From contig JAUZTG010000034.1 in the NCBI GenBank assembly GCA_030734395.1, positions 620,001-684,000 on the forward strand: 64,000 bases of DNA. The letters are read 5' to 3'. The notes beneath the pieces were generated by a model. That model ran no database searches. It was given only the letters and a program-made list of their open reading frames with translations, and was not told the origin of the DNA. How positions within the stretch are numbered: position 1 is the stretch's first letter; each line of letters opens with the position of its first letter. The DNA comes from Sarocladium kiliense (lineage: Eukaryota > Ascomycota > Sordariomycetes > Hypocreales > Sarocladiaceae). The translations under genes and the position numbers were made by a program. Below, one piece after another: positions 46,087 to 56,439 of this stretch.

Positions 46087-47871
46087 CTAAGGGTCTTCAT
46101 GCACGAAGTCGCCCAACTCCTTGCTGTCCTCCAGCACAGCCCTTGCCTCCTCATCTCCTACCCCCATGTCCTCCTTGATCAATTCGACAGCCAGATCCGC
46201 CAGTAGCACTGTCTGTATAAATGCAGCTGAGCCCCTGCCAGCAATGACACGATCATACACAGCCTTCTCCTTGAGAAGGTCACCAAACTGCGTGACGAGA
46301 AAGTCACACATGAGATTGAACCCTCGGGGACCATAGTACCCCGGATTCAAATTATCTTCCTGTCTGAGAGTTCGTGATTTGCCTTGGCGAATATCGTCGG
46401 CAAGAGCTTCTCGGAAGAAAGTAGGTCTGCCATCGACAATGCTTAATAAGAAGTCGTGATGTCGAGCGAGCCGATCCGGAAGCGACGCCCAGTCTATAGT
46501 TGGGTATCCTTTCTCTTGCCAATCTTCTCTGGCTGTTTGCTTCTGATGTGAACGACAGAACCGTGTCTGCATTTGGACATTCATTCTTCGCCCCTTTGAG
46601 AACTCCTTGAGAGCCCCTGGTTTGACTTTTTGACCACACCATGGACAGATGGTCGATGCTTCCGATGTCACGTTCTTCTTCGCATTGTCATCACCTGGAG
46701 CCAGATCACTTGGTGAGGAGGAACTCAAAGACTTCAGAAAGTCATGAGGTGGCGGCCGATCAAGATCCCGGTCTGGAGACCCCTCAGGTATGAAGAAAGT
46801 CGGCTTTGCTTTCTTCTCTTCCCTGACCGTAGCTGCCGTGTTGCTGAGCTCTTTCCTTTTTCGCTTCGATTTGATTGGTTTCGTCGACAAAGACTCAGTA
46901 TCAGAACCGAGGTCGGACCCAGCCGCAAAGGTGGCCTTGCGTGGTTTCGACGAATCTGAGCCATCAGAATCATCTGGTGGTTTGAATGATGCCCTGGCCT
47001 TGATAGGGCTGTCTGGGAGATCATGCTTCACAAGCTCCTTTTTCCTCTTGCCCATTTGTTGCGGCTTGGGCTTGCTGTACGTCTGCTTTGCCTTGTGTTT
47101 TCTGACATGGCCCAGAGAATTCTCAAAATGGCTTCCAGCACTGGATGTGGGTTGGGACAAGCCAGAAACTTGTGATGACTTCAAGGTCGGAATGCACTTC
47201 TCGTTAGAAGCGTCTGCTTCCCGCGACCTGTCGGCTCGTGTTACGCTGGATTCCACCTTCCTCAACCCCTGCGATGTGAACTTTGTTGGTCGTAGATCCC
47301 CACGGCGGAAGCTGTTGTCATCGGAGTCGGTGTCGGCCAAGAGGTTGGCACCGCTGTCTTTCCTTTGGACAAGCAGGCTGGTTCCGGCAGCATCAGAGTC
47401 CTCTTCACTATCGCTGGATGCTGGGGGTGGGTTGAATACGGCAGGCGCTTTAGCCAACCCATGTTCGCTATCCATCACTCGAGTGGCTTTCTCAGGAGAC
47501 AGAGAATCTCGGGATTGGCCTATGCGTGGTGCGTCAATCGGTGAGAGCCCGGTCCTTTTTCTTTGATCAGTCAAAGAAGATGTCTTCCGTAGTGACATCT
47601 CTTCATCTTCACCTCGCGTCTGGGTCACGCGAGTGTTGATGAAGACCCCTGGAACCTCGTCCTCCGATGATGGCTGAACCTGGGTCGGTTCTTCGTCACC
47701 ATTGCTCCGATGCCCTGATCGATGAGTCTGGGAATCTGTTTTAAGACTGATGGACGTCCTCTGTGGGGATGACTTGTCGACCTTCCGTCCATTGATGGTT
47801 GACAAGATAGACGGTACGTTCTGATTCCTACTCAGTCCGACGGTTCGAGGGCGTATACCCATGTTATTCAT
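46087..47871 (-). CDS. RTC4: RTC4-like domain protein
   Basis: A single exon of about 594 residues. The open frame continues upstream only through a TTG, so the ATG at 47871 is taken; a second at 47862 is possible. The first 400 residues are Ser/Lys-rich and low complexity, with basic KSKRKRK-type nuclear signals. The C-terminal part (about 410-590) matches the RTC4-like domain: CPWCGQKVKPGAL, RFCRSHQ (probable zinc ligands C-x2-C and C-x2-H), YPTIDWASLPDRL and the stretch NPGYYGPRG. Yeast RTC4 was named for effects on telomere capping; the molecular role is unclear. It is divergent from the dynactin gene. Confidence 0.88.
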   Translation of the reverse strand: MNNMGIRPRTVGLSRNQNVPSILSTINGRKVDKSSPQRTSISLKTDSQTHRSGHRSNGDEEPTQVQPSSEDEVPGVFINTRVTQTRGEDEEMSLRKTSSLTDQRKRTGLSPIDAPRIGQSRDSLSPEKATRVMDSEHGLAKAPAVFNPPPASSDSEEDSDAAGTSLLVQRKDSGANLLADTDSDDNSFRRGDLRPTKFTSQGLRKVESSVTRADRSREADASNEKCIPTLKSSQVSGLSQPTSSAGSHFENSLGHVRKHKAKQTYSKPKPQQMGKRKKELVKHDLPDSPIKARASFKPPDDSDGSDSSKPRKATFAAGSDLGSDTESLSTKPIKSKRKRKELSNTAATVREEKKAKPTFFIPEGSPDRDLDRPPPHDFLKSLSSSSPSDLAPGDDNAKKNVTSEASTICPWCGQKVKPGALKEFSKGRRMNVQMQTRFCRSHQKQTAREDWQEKGYPTIDWASLPDRLARHHDFLLSIVDGRPTFFREALADDIRQGKSRTLRQEDNLNPGYYGPRGFNLMCDFLVTQFGDLLKEKAVYDRVIAGRGSAAFIQTVLLADLAVELIKEDMGVGDEEARAVLEDSKELGDFVHEDP

Positions 47872-48422
47872 CACGGCATGTGTCAATCTGGCAGGTGGCG
47901 GACTGCATCACGCAGCTTGACACTGGCAACTAGTCAGTCGAAGCTCCAAGCCTGGGGACCAAACCAAATAGTCCTCAGGCCAATGAATCCTTGCATACCT
48001 GTCTTTGAGAGGGTGTTTCTTACTGCATCCCGGGGTAGAATCAAGAGAGCATACTTTCGCTACATCGAGCCCAAGATCTGGTCCTGCATCACCTACGGCG
48101 GGTCTTCCAGTACTGCACGCGTGAATGAAGTCGGGGAGACGCGTTAGCCTGAGCCTTGTCCAATTTAGGCGAGGTACTGGCGGCCAATGGCGGGGTCCTG
48201 CTTTTGAGTGCTATGCCCGCTGAAGCAGGCCCCGCAAATGGGAGAAGGCCCCTGGAGCTCCGAGCTATGGTGCCCCTGGAAACCTCATCGTCTCAGGAAC
48301 CCAAGTTCAAGCTGGACCGTTGCTCGAGAACGCCCAACACCGCGCCTTGAATACGAGATCCGCACATCTTGCCCTGTCTCTTAGGCGAGGATTGATCGCA
48401 TCGCGGCTGGAAGCACCACATC
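47872..48422. promoter_or_regulatory. RTC4/dynactin divergent promoter region
   Basis: 551 bp between start codons. A purine-rich stretch and several CCAAT-like ATTGG/CCAAT cores (for example near 47981 and 48185) are visible. There is no supported gene. Confidence 0.3.
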
Positions 48423-49799
48423 ATGGCTCTGAACCGCAAATACACCAACCTGCCAGACATAGTACGAAGCTCACCTACTTCCTCACGAGCCGTTTGCTGA
48501 TGAGTCCAGGACACTGCGCCGGATATCTACGAGACCCCCGAGCTGACCGACGACAACTCGACCGTCCCTGTACGTTGATACACCAAGTGGCCGCCTGACA
48601 TTCAACTTACGCGTTTCTAGACGACCACAGCGCGAACACAATCGGACGATGAATTCTACGATGTGGACGAGGACACACAGGACATCTCACGATCCCGACT
48701 CCGAATCGACGAGGCCCGATCTCGTTTTCTCCCAGCCTCCGTCAATGCAAATGGCGTTGACTTCTCCGATAGAGTAGACGGCAAGCGCAAGTCTTACAAA
48801 GCCACGAATCGACGTCAACGGATACTGCAGGATGGGACTGAGGAGCTTGGGGATCTGTCAGACGACGATGAAGACGAGGAGGGGCTAGAGAGGCGCATAG
48901 CAAGGTTGCAACGCGAGGTCCAGGAGGCGAAGGATGCGTACGAGAAGCGGAAGGGCGCGTCAGCAGCGACAAGCGACACAGGCGATGGATTGGGACGGCT
49001 TGATTCTTTGAGCCAAGTACTGGACGAGATCGCGAAGCCGGTGGGTGTAGGTTCCTTCGCCGCAAGCCCAGCAACGCGAGGCGCATTGTCAAAGGAAACG
49101 GCGCCATCGCAAGATATGCCGGGCGGCGAAGCAACATATACCCTGACCTATGCTCCGTCATACGAGCAGACACATGCCTTGGCCAAGGCGGCCGACTTCG
49201 ACCGACGATTATTGATGTTGGAACAGGGGCTTGGAATCAACGCGTCCTCGGCCGTTGAAGCCAACAGCGCCGGCCTACCGCGAGCCATGCTCCCAACACT
49301 GGAATCTCTAGAGAAGCAGATCTCGACTCTGGCCCAAGCATCCACCGCCAATCTCGACGCCATCAGTCGCCGTGTGCGGACTCTTGCTGCAGACCAACAA
49401 CAGCTGAATGAGAAACAGGAGCAGGCCAAGAGACTACGCGAGGATATGGCCAAGACTGGCAATGGCCAGCCTGGCGAGGACTCTGACCAGGAAGCTAAGA
49501 TCAACGCACTTTATGGCACGCTGCCTACCATTGAAAGCCTGACACCCATGCTACCACCATTGTTGGACCGTCTTCGTTCGTTGAGGGCAATACACGCCGA
49601 TGCAGCGACTGCAAGCGAGACACTGGACCGAATCGAAAGAGAGCAAGTGGAATTGACTGAGGAGCTAAAGCAGTGGAGAGATGGGCTTGAGAAGATTGAA
49701 GGGGCTGTCAAGGATGGCGATGTGGCTATCAAAGGTAACATGAAGGTTATGGAAGGTTGGGTCAAGGACCTTGAGGAGCGCATGACGAAGCTGGCGTGA
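48423..49799 (+). CDS. Dynactin subunit 2 (dynamitin, p50)
   Basis: Exons 48423-48461, 48510-48569 and 48621-49799 give about 425 residues. The N-terminus MALNRKYTNLPDI followed by DIYETPELTDDNST is the conserved dynamitin opening. The rest is largely alpha-helical with heptad-like coiled coils (about residues 120-150, 270-320, 370-425). Dynamitin holds the p150Glued shoulder to the Arp1 filament, linking dynein to cargo and nuclei. In filamentous fungi its loss disturbs nuclear distribution. The two tiny first exons (13 and 20 codons) have GTACG donors and CCAG/CTAG acceptors and are easy to miss. Confidence 0.93.
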
Positions 49800-50271
49800 G
49801 CATTGCTTCCCCGCAGAGATACCCCAAGCAGATTTAACTGAACGTATGCCGCTTTTACAATCTGTGTTACCGTTGCGAACTGAGGTCAGATCCCATGTGT
49901 AGTCCGGAGATTGGAGCTTTGGGCGGGTCACGTGGAGCCTCTGAAGCTAGAAAACCACTTCCTCGTTCGCGACTGATGTTTCCTAATTTTCCCACCTTCA
50001 CACACCACATGAGCTTCTGATTCAGCTCGCAGTCCAACCCCAAACTGGTAAGTACACGCAAAACATGCTTCTGCTTTTATTTCTCGCGTGGAATGATGTT
50101 TCAAAATAGCATGTATTACCTGAATACTCCTTTGATGTACCTTTTATCACCAAGATCTCTGATCCTCCACTATTTCTCTCACTGCATTATCTGCCAAACC
50201 GCTTCCACGAGCCGGCTTGCTAACATGTCAATGCGAAAAGATAGATACTCGTATCCATTCTCGTTCGAACC
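49800..50271. other. Intergenic, no supported gene
   Basis: 472 bp between the dynactin stop codon and the molybdopterin synthase start, moderately AT-rich near 50090-50200. It holds the 3' UTR and the promoter. Confidence 0.35.
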
Positions 50272-50565
50272 ATGTCCGCTATCACGGGGTCCTCTGACGG
50301 CGGCCACTTCAACATCCTCTACTTCGCCAGCGCCAGCTCTCATACCCAGAAGGACTCTGAGACGCTTGCTGCCCCTCTGCCGCTGAGCCGTCTTTTTTCC
50401 GAGCTCGAATCTCGGTATCCTGGTTTTCAAGCCAAGATCCTCGATTCGTGCCTGGTGACCGTCAATCTAGACTACGTAGATGTCCCCGAACAGGATGCCG
50501 CAGATAGTGCGGTGATCAAGGCGGGAGACGAGGTGGCTATCATCCCTCCCGTCAGCTCTGGTTAA
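50272..50565 (+). CDS. cnxG: Molybdopterin synthase sulfur-carrier (small) subunit, MOCS2A/CnxG
   Basis: A single exon of 97 residues with a MoaD/ubiquitin-like fold: FNILYFASASSHTQK at the N-terminus, and the closing AGDEVAIIPPVSSG. The terminal glycine is the site that is adenylated and thiocarboxylated by the CnxF-type activator and then donates sulfur to precursor Z, together with the large subunit, to form molybdopterin. Only a single glycine, not a Gly-Gly pair, ends the protein; I believe fungal homologues share this. In animals both subunits come from one bicistronic RNA; no large subunit lies here. It is convergent with the PSI-like gene, 90 bp apart. Confidence 0.92.
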   Translation: MSAITGSSDGGHFNILYFASASSHTQKDSETLAAPLPLSRLFSELESRYPGFQAKILDSCLVTVNLDYVDVPEQDAADSAVIKAGDEVAIIPPVSSG

Positions 50566-50655
50566 GGCTGAGGGTGTGACCTGAAGACGAAGTGAAGTCT
50601 TTTGCCGTACTGTGCGTAGACCATTGGTACTAGGCTGCCATGCAAAGTAGCCCCC

Positions 50656-51226
50656 TCAGGACCCCGGCTGATGGACATTTCCTTGTGATAGTAACGGCGC
50701 GCGCTCGCCTTCTGCGTGCTGCTCTTTCGGTCCCCATCTCCACGATGAAGGCCATGTCACCTTCCATCTGTCCTCGGAGCGCGGCTTGTTCTTCCAGTAC
50801 CGTCGTACACGAACCACGACAACAAGCGTAATGAAGATGAGCAGCATGAGGAGCAGCGTCGCGAGGATGGACACCATGACACTCAAACCGGTGGTCGTAG
50901 ACACATTACAGCCAAACGGTTGACTTCGAAGCTCCCACCTCTCCGACTTGTCAGGACAGATATCTTCATGATGGATAGGAGCGAGGAACGGGATGGGTTC
51001 CTTGTTGGGAACACAAGACCATGTCTAAGAAGTGTATGCGTCAGCGCTCGACTTCTCTCGGGTCTGTTGAATTGACACGCGGGCTTACATAAGGGCACCA
51101 ACTGCATTGATCGGCTGCGAGACAGCGTCCGCAGGTCTGGCGTGTCCAGCAGCGTAGCAAATGCTCCCAATCGGCTTCCGCGACGGTGAAGTTGTCGCGG
51201 AGGCCAGCAATTGTGGCGTCATCCAT
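50656..51226 (-). CDS. PSI-like cysteine-rich single-pass membrane protein
   Basis: Exons 51226-51089 and 51024-50656 give about 168 residues. A compact cysteine cluster (Cys26, 32, 35, 41, 44, 50: CWTRQTCGRCLAADQCSWCP, then WSCVPN across the intron) resembles a PSI/plexin-repeat module. After two more cysteines a strong membrane segment runs from about 92 to 118, followed by a basic, Trp-rich cytosolic tail. No N-terminal signal peptide is visible, so either an upstream exon was missed or the membrane segment acts as a signal anchor. A leucine-rich phrase LLHILLQPYI in another frame just upstream could belong to such an exon. Function is unknown. Confidence 0.65.
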
Positions 51227-52095
51227 GGCAGCAGAGGACAGGACAGAGCTGAGAAATCGGCGCGGCCTGCAACCAGGTGGATGCGCTTCTCGTCAATGTA
51301 GGGCTGGAGCAGGATATGCAGCAAAGAATCAATTTCGAATGATGAGGCAGATGAATGCTTTTGAGTCTCGATGCTACGAGGGCTGGACGCTGATCCAGAT
51401 GATGTTCGCCCAAGGTTCGATGGTTCAGAGGCTGGGGTTGTCCCCGCTCAGCTGTCCGGGTAAGATCAGCGCTTAGCGATTTCAGGATGCGACGAAAGTT
51501 CAAAGTCGACATCAAGAGGGAGGACGCGAACCTACGTCTATGGATAAATATGGGCAAGCATAGTCCTCCATTGAAGCTAGGATTTTTACTACTTAGTAGG
51601 TCTGCCTTAGAGTATTTGGAGAAATCGCAGCGGCCCAGAGTGCTAATGTTCTCCCACTTCTCTAGAGTTGACCTCGGTGCCCGTGCTTAACGTACAGAGT
51701 CCGAGAAGGTAGCTAGCGGACTAGGTGCGACATGCGACCATTGTTCAAAGGTCTAGACGATGACGTGTTGCTCAATGGGTTTGTTCGCTTAGTTGACATT
51801 TCAAGTACAATCTTGAGGGTTTCATGCGATAGATGAACGGGAATCAATCGAAGCTGTCCGATATCAGATAGGTCAGATAGCGACAGCGTTAGGAGCAAGA
51901 TTAGCGTACAGCCCAGGATTCCTCCACCTCCGTGGTTGGGAGCGGCGACTTTGCTCCGTCCGTCCCTGATCCATTCGTAGACGGTCGCAATGACCGAGTC
52001 GTTGTAGACGCATTCGAACTCATCAAACATTGATACGAAGCGAGGGACTGCCACGTCCATAGGGTTCGCAGCGGAATGCGAGCCCTACTGCAAGC
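51227..52095. other. Intergenic, no firmly supported gene
   Basis: About 0.87 kb between divergent genes. A 115-codon open frame on the minus strand (51713-52060) has a balanced composition but no recognisable domain and starts 36 bp from the regulator start codon. Confidence 0.3.
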
Positions 52096-54435
52096 ATGGG
52101 TTCAAACTTGGCTGGCAGAACAAGCAATACAGCCTGCAGTCGGTGCCGCCAGAAAAAGAAGAAGTGCGACCAGAAGCTACCTGTAAGTACGAGATGATGG
52201 TTATGGAACCAGTCTATTGTTACGATTGTCTAACAGCCTTAGAAATGCCGACTTTGCGACGTCGCTGGAGCAGAATGTTATGCATATGATCCTCTGACGA
52301 AGAGACCTGTGCCACGAAGGTGAAATGCTTCGGCCCCTCCAATGCCCTCTTTGGGTCGACATGCATTGCTTATCTGATGTTTTGTTTTGTTCTTAGCTAT
52401 GTTCACGATCTCGAGGAACGCGTGGCCAGTCTTCAGGCAAAAGTACGCCATCTTGAACAAGCAAGCATGCAGCCCAGTGTGCTCCAGCCGTCAGTTGATG
52501 CGGCGGTACCAGTCCAGTCTTCATCATCCTGCAATGGCATTACAGATGCAGCGAGTACAGCTGCCACAATCACGGCTCTCGAGGCCACAACGGTGAACTC
52601 CGGAGCTGCGTTCTCTCGAGCGCTTCTCAAAACGCTCCAGAACCCGAGGACCATCCCTTCAAGTCCACTGCGGCCAGCCAATCTCACTACACGGGTGAAT
52701 GAACCAGATGCCTGCATCCTAAGCCTAGGTCCAGTCTCTCTGCCACCTGCTCATGCCGCCCGCGGTCTTTTCGATGCGTACTTCCAGTTCGCAAACCTTT
52801 GCATGCCGTTGCTGCATGAGAGGACATTCGACAGCAAGGTCAGGCTGCTGTATAGTTTGCCTCGCACTATCGACCTGACCAGCAACCACACCTCCAACGA
52901 AGCAAGGCTGGCTATTTTCTTCGTTTTTGAAGTGATGGCTATTGGACTACTCCTCAAGCATAAGAAGGAGCCGCTCACCTCTCCCCTTCATTTGGCCCAG
53001 CAATATCACGACTTAGCTGCGGCGGCTCTGCAGACCGTCGGAGTGCCATCAACTGTGGAAGGCGTGCAGGCACTTGTATTGTTTGCTAAGTATCTATATC
53101 ATCATCCTGCCTTCGAAGGAGTTTGGTCAGCTGTCGGGGCTGCGCTCCGTTTTGCAGTAGATATGAACTTGCATCAGAAGCCGATCTCCATCCCGAACGA
53201 AGACCCCCTAGCCATTGATACTGCGAGGAGGACATTTTGGGTCGCCTATATGCTCGACAGAAATGTCTCCCGCACGCTGGAAATGCCCATGTTTCTCCCG
53301 GATGGTGCAATCACTGCCAAGGTACATATGAGCATCACTCTTGCACTACAGGTACATCTTTCAGCTGACCGCCCTACGAACTTAGTTTCCGAGTGTGGTG
53401 CGCGATGAATTTATCACCAAGGACGGTCTTAATACAACCGAGACACACACGTCAGCGTCTAAGCGCGTTGCCTTACACTTGGCTCGCTTTCGTCTCATCC
53501 AATCCGAAATGCAATCTGTACTCTACGAGAGGCCGCCTGCACCGCACAAGCCCATTGATATACATTTGTGGCAGCAGGAAATGCGTCTTCGGCTAGACGG
53601 ATGGTATAACAGTGTACCGTGTCGAAGAAACGCAGTCGGTACGGAGAGGACGGTTATCGAGACCTTTGAGCTCACATATAAATGTGGTCTGATAGACCTC
53701 TATCGTTCGACACCCAATATTCCGACGCCTACTGCGTCACAGCATCTCGAGGCGGCAACAGCGGCTGCACAAGTTATCAAACTGTTTCGGCACTTCTTCA
53801 GCGAGCACAAGCTTACGATTTACTGGCTTTCTGTCCAGTGTCTGTATTCAGCTGGCGAAGCCATCTTATCTGGCTACGTTCACACAGCAACAGTTCGAGA
53901 GCGTATATCGTTCCGGGAGCTTCAAACTTTGGTGCAAACCTGCTCCTCGACTCTCTGGGCTCTGACTGAGCATTTCCCGGCTGGGGTGGGGAAAAGAAAT
54001 GCCTTTGACACACTGTCAACCGGGATACTGGCCGATCTAGGCAAAAGGTCGATGGTCGTTGATGGGAGGGAAGATGTGGACCTTGGCAAGGATGAGCAAG
54101 TCCGTGATGGCCGATCGATTGCCTTCAATAGCCATGATCAGCCATTGACTGATCCCAATGTCGACCACAACACTTCGCTATATCAGGAACAGGCATCCCT
54201 GCTATTATCACTCTCTGGTATACGGGCCATCAATTCGCAAGGCATCCCTGGGTTACCTGGATCTGGGAACATCCAAGCACAAGAGAGCTTCCAAGGCCCT
54301 TGGGACACAGACGGTGTGGCGCATATGTATGACCCTGATCCGGCTTTGGTGCGCTACGACAATGCAGATGATCTCTCTGTGTTATGGGAAGGGGCGGATG
54401 GTTTTGATGGTACATTCACACCAACATGGATATGA
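52096..54435 (+). CDS. Zn2Cys6 transcription factor
   Basis: Exons 52096-52182, 52243-52319, 52397-53321 and 53386-54435 give about 712 residues. The DNA-binding cluster is ACSRCRQKKKKCDQKLPKC, then CDVAGAEC across the first intron, followed by a linker and the coiled coil YVHDLEERVASLQAKVRHLE. A fungal-specific transcription factor domain follows (about 190-430, including FDAYFQFANLCMPLLHERTF and RRTFWVAYMLDR). The intron in the cluster and the later GT..AG sites keep frame. It ends 48 bp from the convergent oxidase gene and is the natural candidate regulator of the oxidase and permease. Confidence 0.93.
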
Positions 54436-54483
54436 AATTGACACTATGATACCAGCACATGTATCTAGAGACCAGTATTCCTT

Positions 54484-55879
54484 CTAGAGCCGGCTCTGCA
54501 TAAGATGCCTGATCTCCTGGGGCGCACCAGTCATACGTGGTGCATTGCCTTTGTTCTGAGGCTTCTTAACGAAAGCCCACTTCTCGACTAGCTCCTTATC
54601 CAACTTGCCCTCTACGGAATCCAGGACTAGATCACCCATGATAGGGAGGAACTTCCATCCATGAGCCGAGCCACCAGTAGCTAGATGCAGGCCGCTTATG
54701 CGGGGATGTGTACAGATGATGAAATCTGCTGACGGAGTCTGGGCAATCCTACATCGCGGGTTAGTCCATAGGCAAACTCAGGGCTTGGTGACGAAGCGCA
54801 TATGCTCAGTCCAGTTGAACTTACCAGCATAGCTTAGTACGATCGAAAGGCCGATCCGCAAGACTTGGCATAAGCTCGCGCAGGTCTTCTCGAAGCGATG
54901 CCTCAGCATTAGCCGGAATAGAGTCAGTCGGGTTGGTGACAATCGTCCGCGGCAGAGAAACGGAGATGGTCTTCGCGGAATCCTCGGGGTGGCGCAGCTT
55001 GACGGTGTTTATATAGCCGGCAGATCGACGCAAGCACTTCATCTCGCCATTGTGAGGAGGAAACAGGTTGAAACCAGTACTTAGATTGGTTGTGATGGAC
55101 ATGTTCTTCCATTTGTCCACTTCAGCGTCGGTGAGCTTGATCCATGCCACCTCAATGGCGGAGGAGTACATTGACCCTTCGAGATGCACCAGCTTATTGG
55201 ACCAAGCCCCAGCTGCCACGATGACTAGGTCCGCGAGAAGCTGCCTTCCATCCTCCAAGACAACACCAGAAACATGGCCGCTGGACACAGAGAGGTGGTC
55301 GACAGCAACACCGCACTCGAACTTCAACGAGGGCTTTGTCAGGCAGCGCTTGTAGTAGACTCTGATGGACTCCTTAGCGTCGATGAAAGCAGCTCCCTTG
55401 TTATTGTAGCCTTTGTTCCACTTGCGCTCTCCATTGAGCGACTGCTCTGGCACCAGCTGAGAATCCTGGCCGTGGATCCGTCTAAAGACTGCCTCGGGAG
55501 TATGCATGTACTCGATATCAGCCTCGCCCTGCTCCTTCTTGACGCTCTCGATGCCTGTGTTGATGAAGGTCATCGATGGGCCTTGCTTGCCGTCAAAGAT
55601 GAAAGACATGCCCTGTTTGAAGTAGTGAGGCTGCAGTTCCGGGTCTCCCTCGATTAGGCGCTGGGACTTTGCGGCTAGTCGAGCGTAAATCGGGTCGCCA
55701 TAGTCAGCGCGAATGCATCGGGTTGTGTCAACGCTGGTTCCATCCTCGACAGGCGGCGTGAGACGGTCGACAATCGTAACTGTTGTGGATGGATGGCGCC
55801 GAGCAATAGCCAGGGCGGTTGAGAGCCCAAAGACGCCTGCGCCAACTATGATGACGGACCTTGGAGCAGATGAAGGCAT
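54484..55879 (-). CDS. FAD-dependent amine/amino-acid oxidase (sarcosine/fructosyl-amine oxidase-like)
   Basis: Exons 55879-54825 and 54748-54484 give about 439 residues. The N-terminal VIIVGAGVFGLSTALA is the dinucleotide-binding motif of the DAO superfamily, with Asp/Arg ends fitting FAD. Near the C-terminal third the motif CW-x-A-QTPSADF places Cys351 where monomeric sarcosine oxidase and fructosyl amino-acid oxidases attach FAD covalently; I infer flavinylation. The start at 55879 was chosen because it begins directly before the FAD motif; an upstream TTG-opened extension is unlikely. Substrates may be N-methyl or glycated amino acids or L-pipecolate. No peroxisomal SKL is seen, but the final SRL is a plausible PTS1 variant. 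It shares a promoter with the MFS transporter. Confidence 0.9.
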
Positions 55880-56439
55880 TGTGAATGGGCGGACACGTAC
55901 TGGGATGCCTATCAGAATCTCCAATAGCCATGTGGAATTGTGTGAATTAAATGGTTATCAGGCCTCGACACCAAATCGCCTGGAACGCCTATACTAGCAG
56001 GTATTGCGTGACAGCTATCTCCACGATCGGAGCGTCGCCGAAGTATCGGCGGCCTATACCGCCGGAATGCATCCAGTCTCCGCAAGACGGTCTCCCTTAT
56101 TATCGTCTCTTATCAATATCCGGAGCGGAACTAAAGTGCTCCAGCGGTATACTGCGCTACTATCTACGGCTTTAATCGAAAGTAGCTAGCTCTTTGGGTA
56201 TGTCTGTTATCTATCATCTTGGGGAGCGGTATACGCCGCTCATTGGGTCTCGATGGCGGCGGCTCATACCGCGGCGACGGTGTTCCACTGATAAACATAG
56301 TATTGTCCATGACCTGGGGTAATCGACGGTCCGGATATAAGAACTATAAGCAGTATCCACCATTTCGAGCATAAAGTAGACGTTTCCCATCACAGTTCGC
56401 GTGCTTCTTGACAGTTGCTACCACACACACACGTTGACC
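55880..56439. promoter_or_regulatory. Oxidase/permease divergent promoter with repeated TATACCGC motifs
   Basis: 560 bp. The core TATACCGC or its complement occurs at 56055-56062, 56144-56151 and 56226-56233, with a CATACCGCGG variant at about 56265-56274. The copy at 56226-56239 sits in the near-palindrome GCGGTATACGCCGC. Zn2Cys6 proteins bind CGG triplets, so these are candidate sites for the adjacent regulator. The DNA around them has no coding sign. Confidence 0.45.

Noticed and set aside
51713..52060. 115-codon open frame opposite the 52-kb regulator
   Set aside because: Looks mildly protein-like but has no recognisable family, and it starts 36 bp from a divergent gene; support is too weak for a call.
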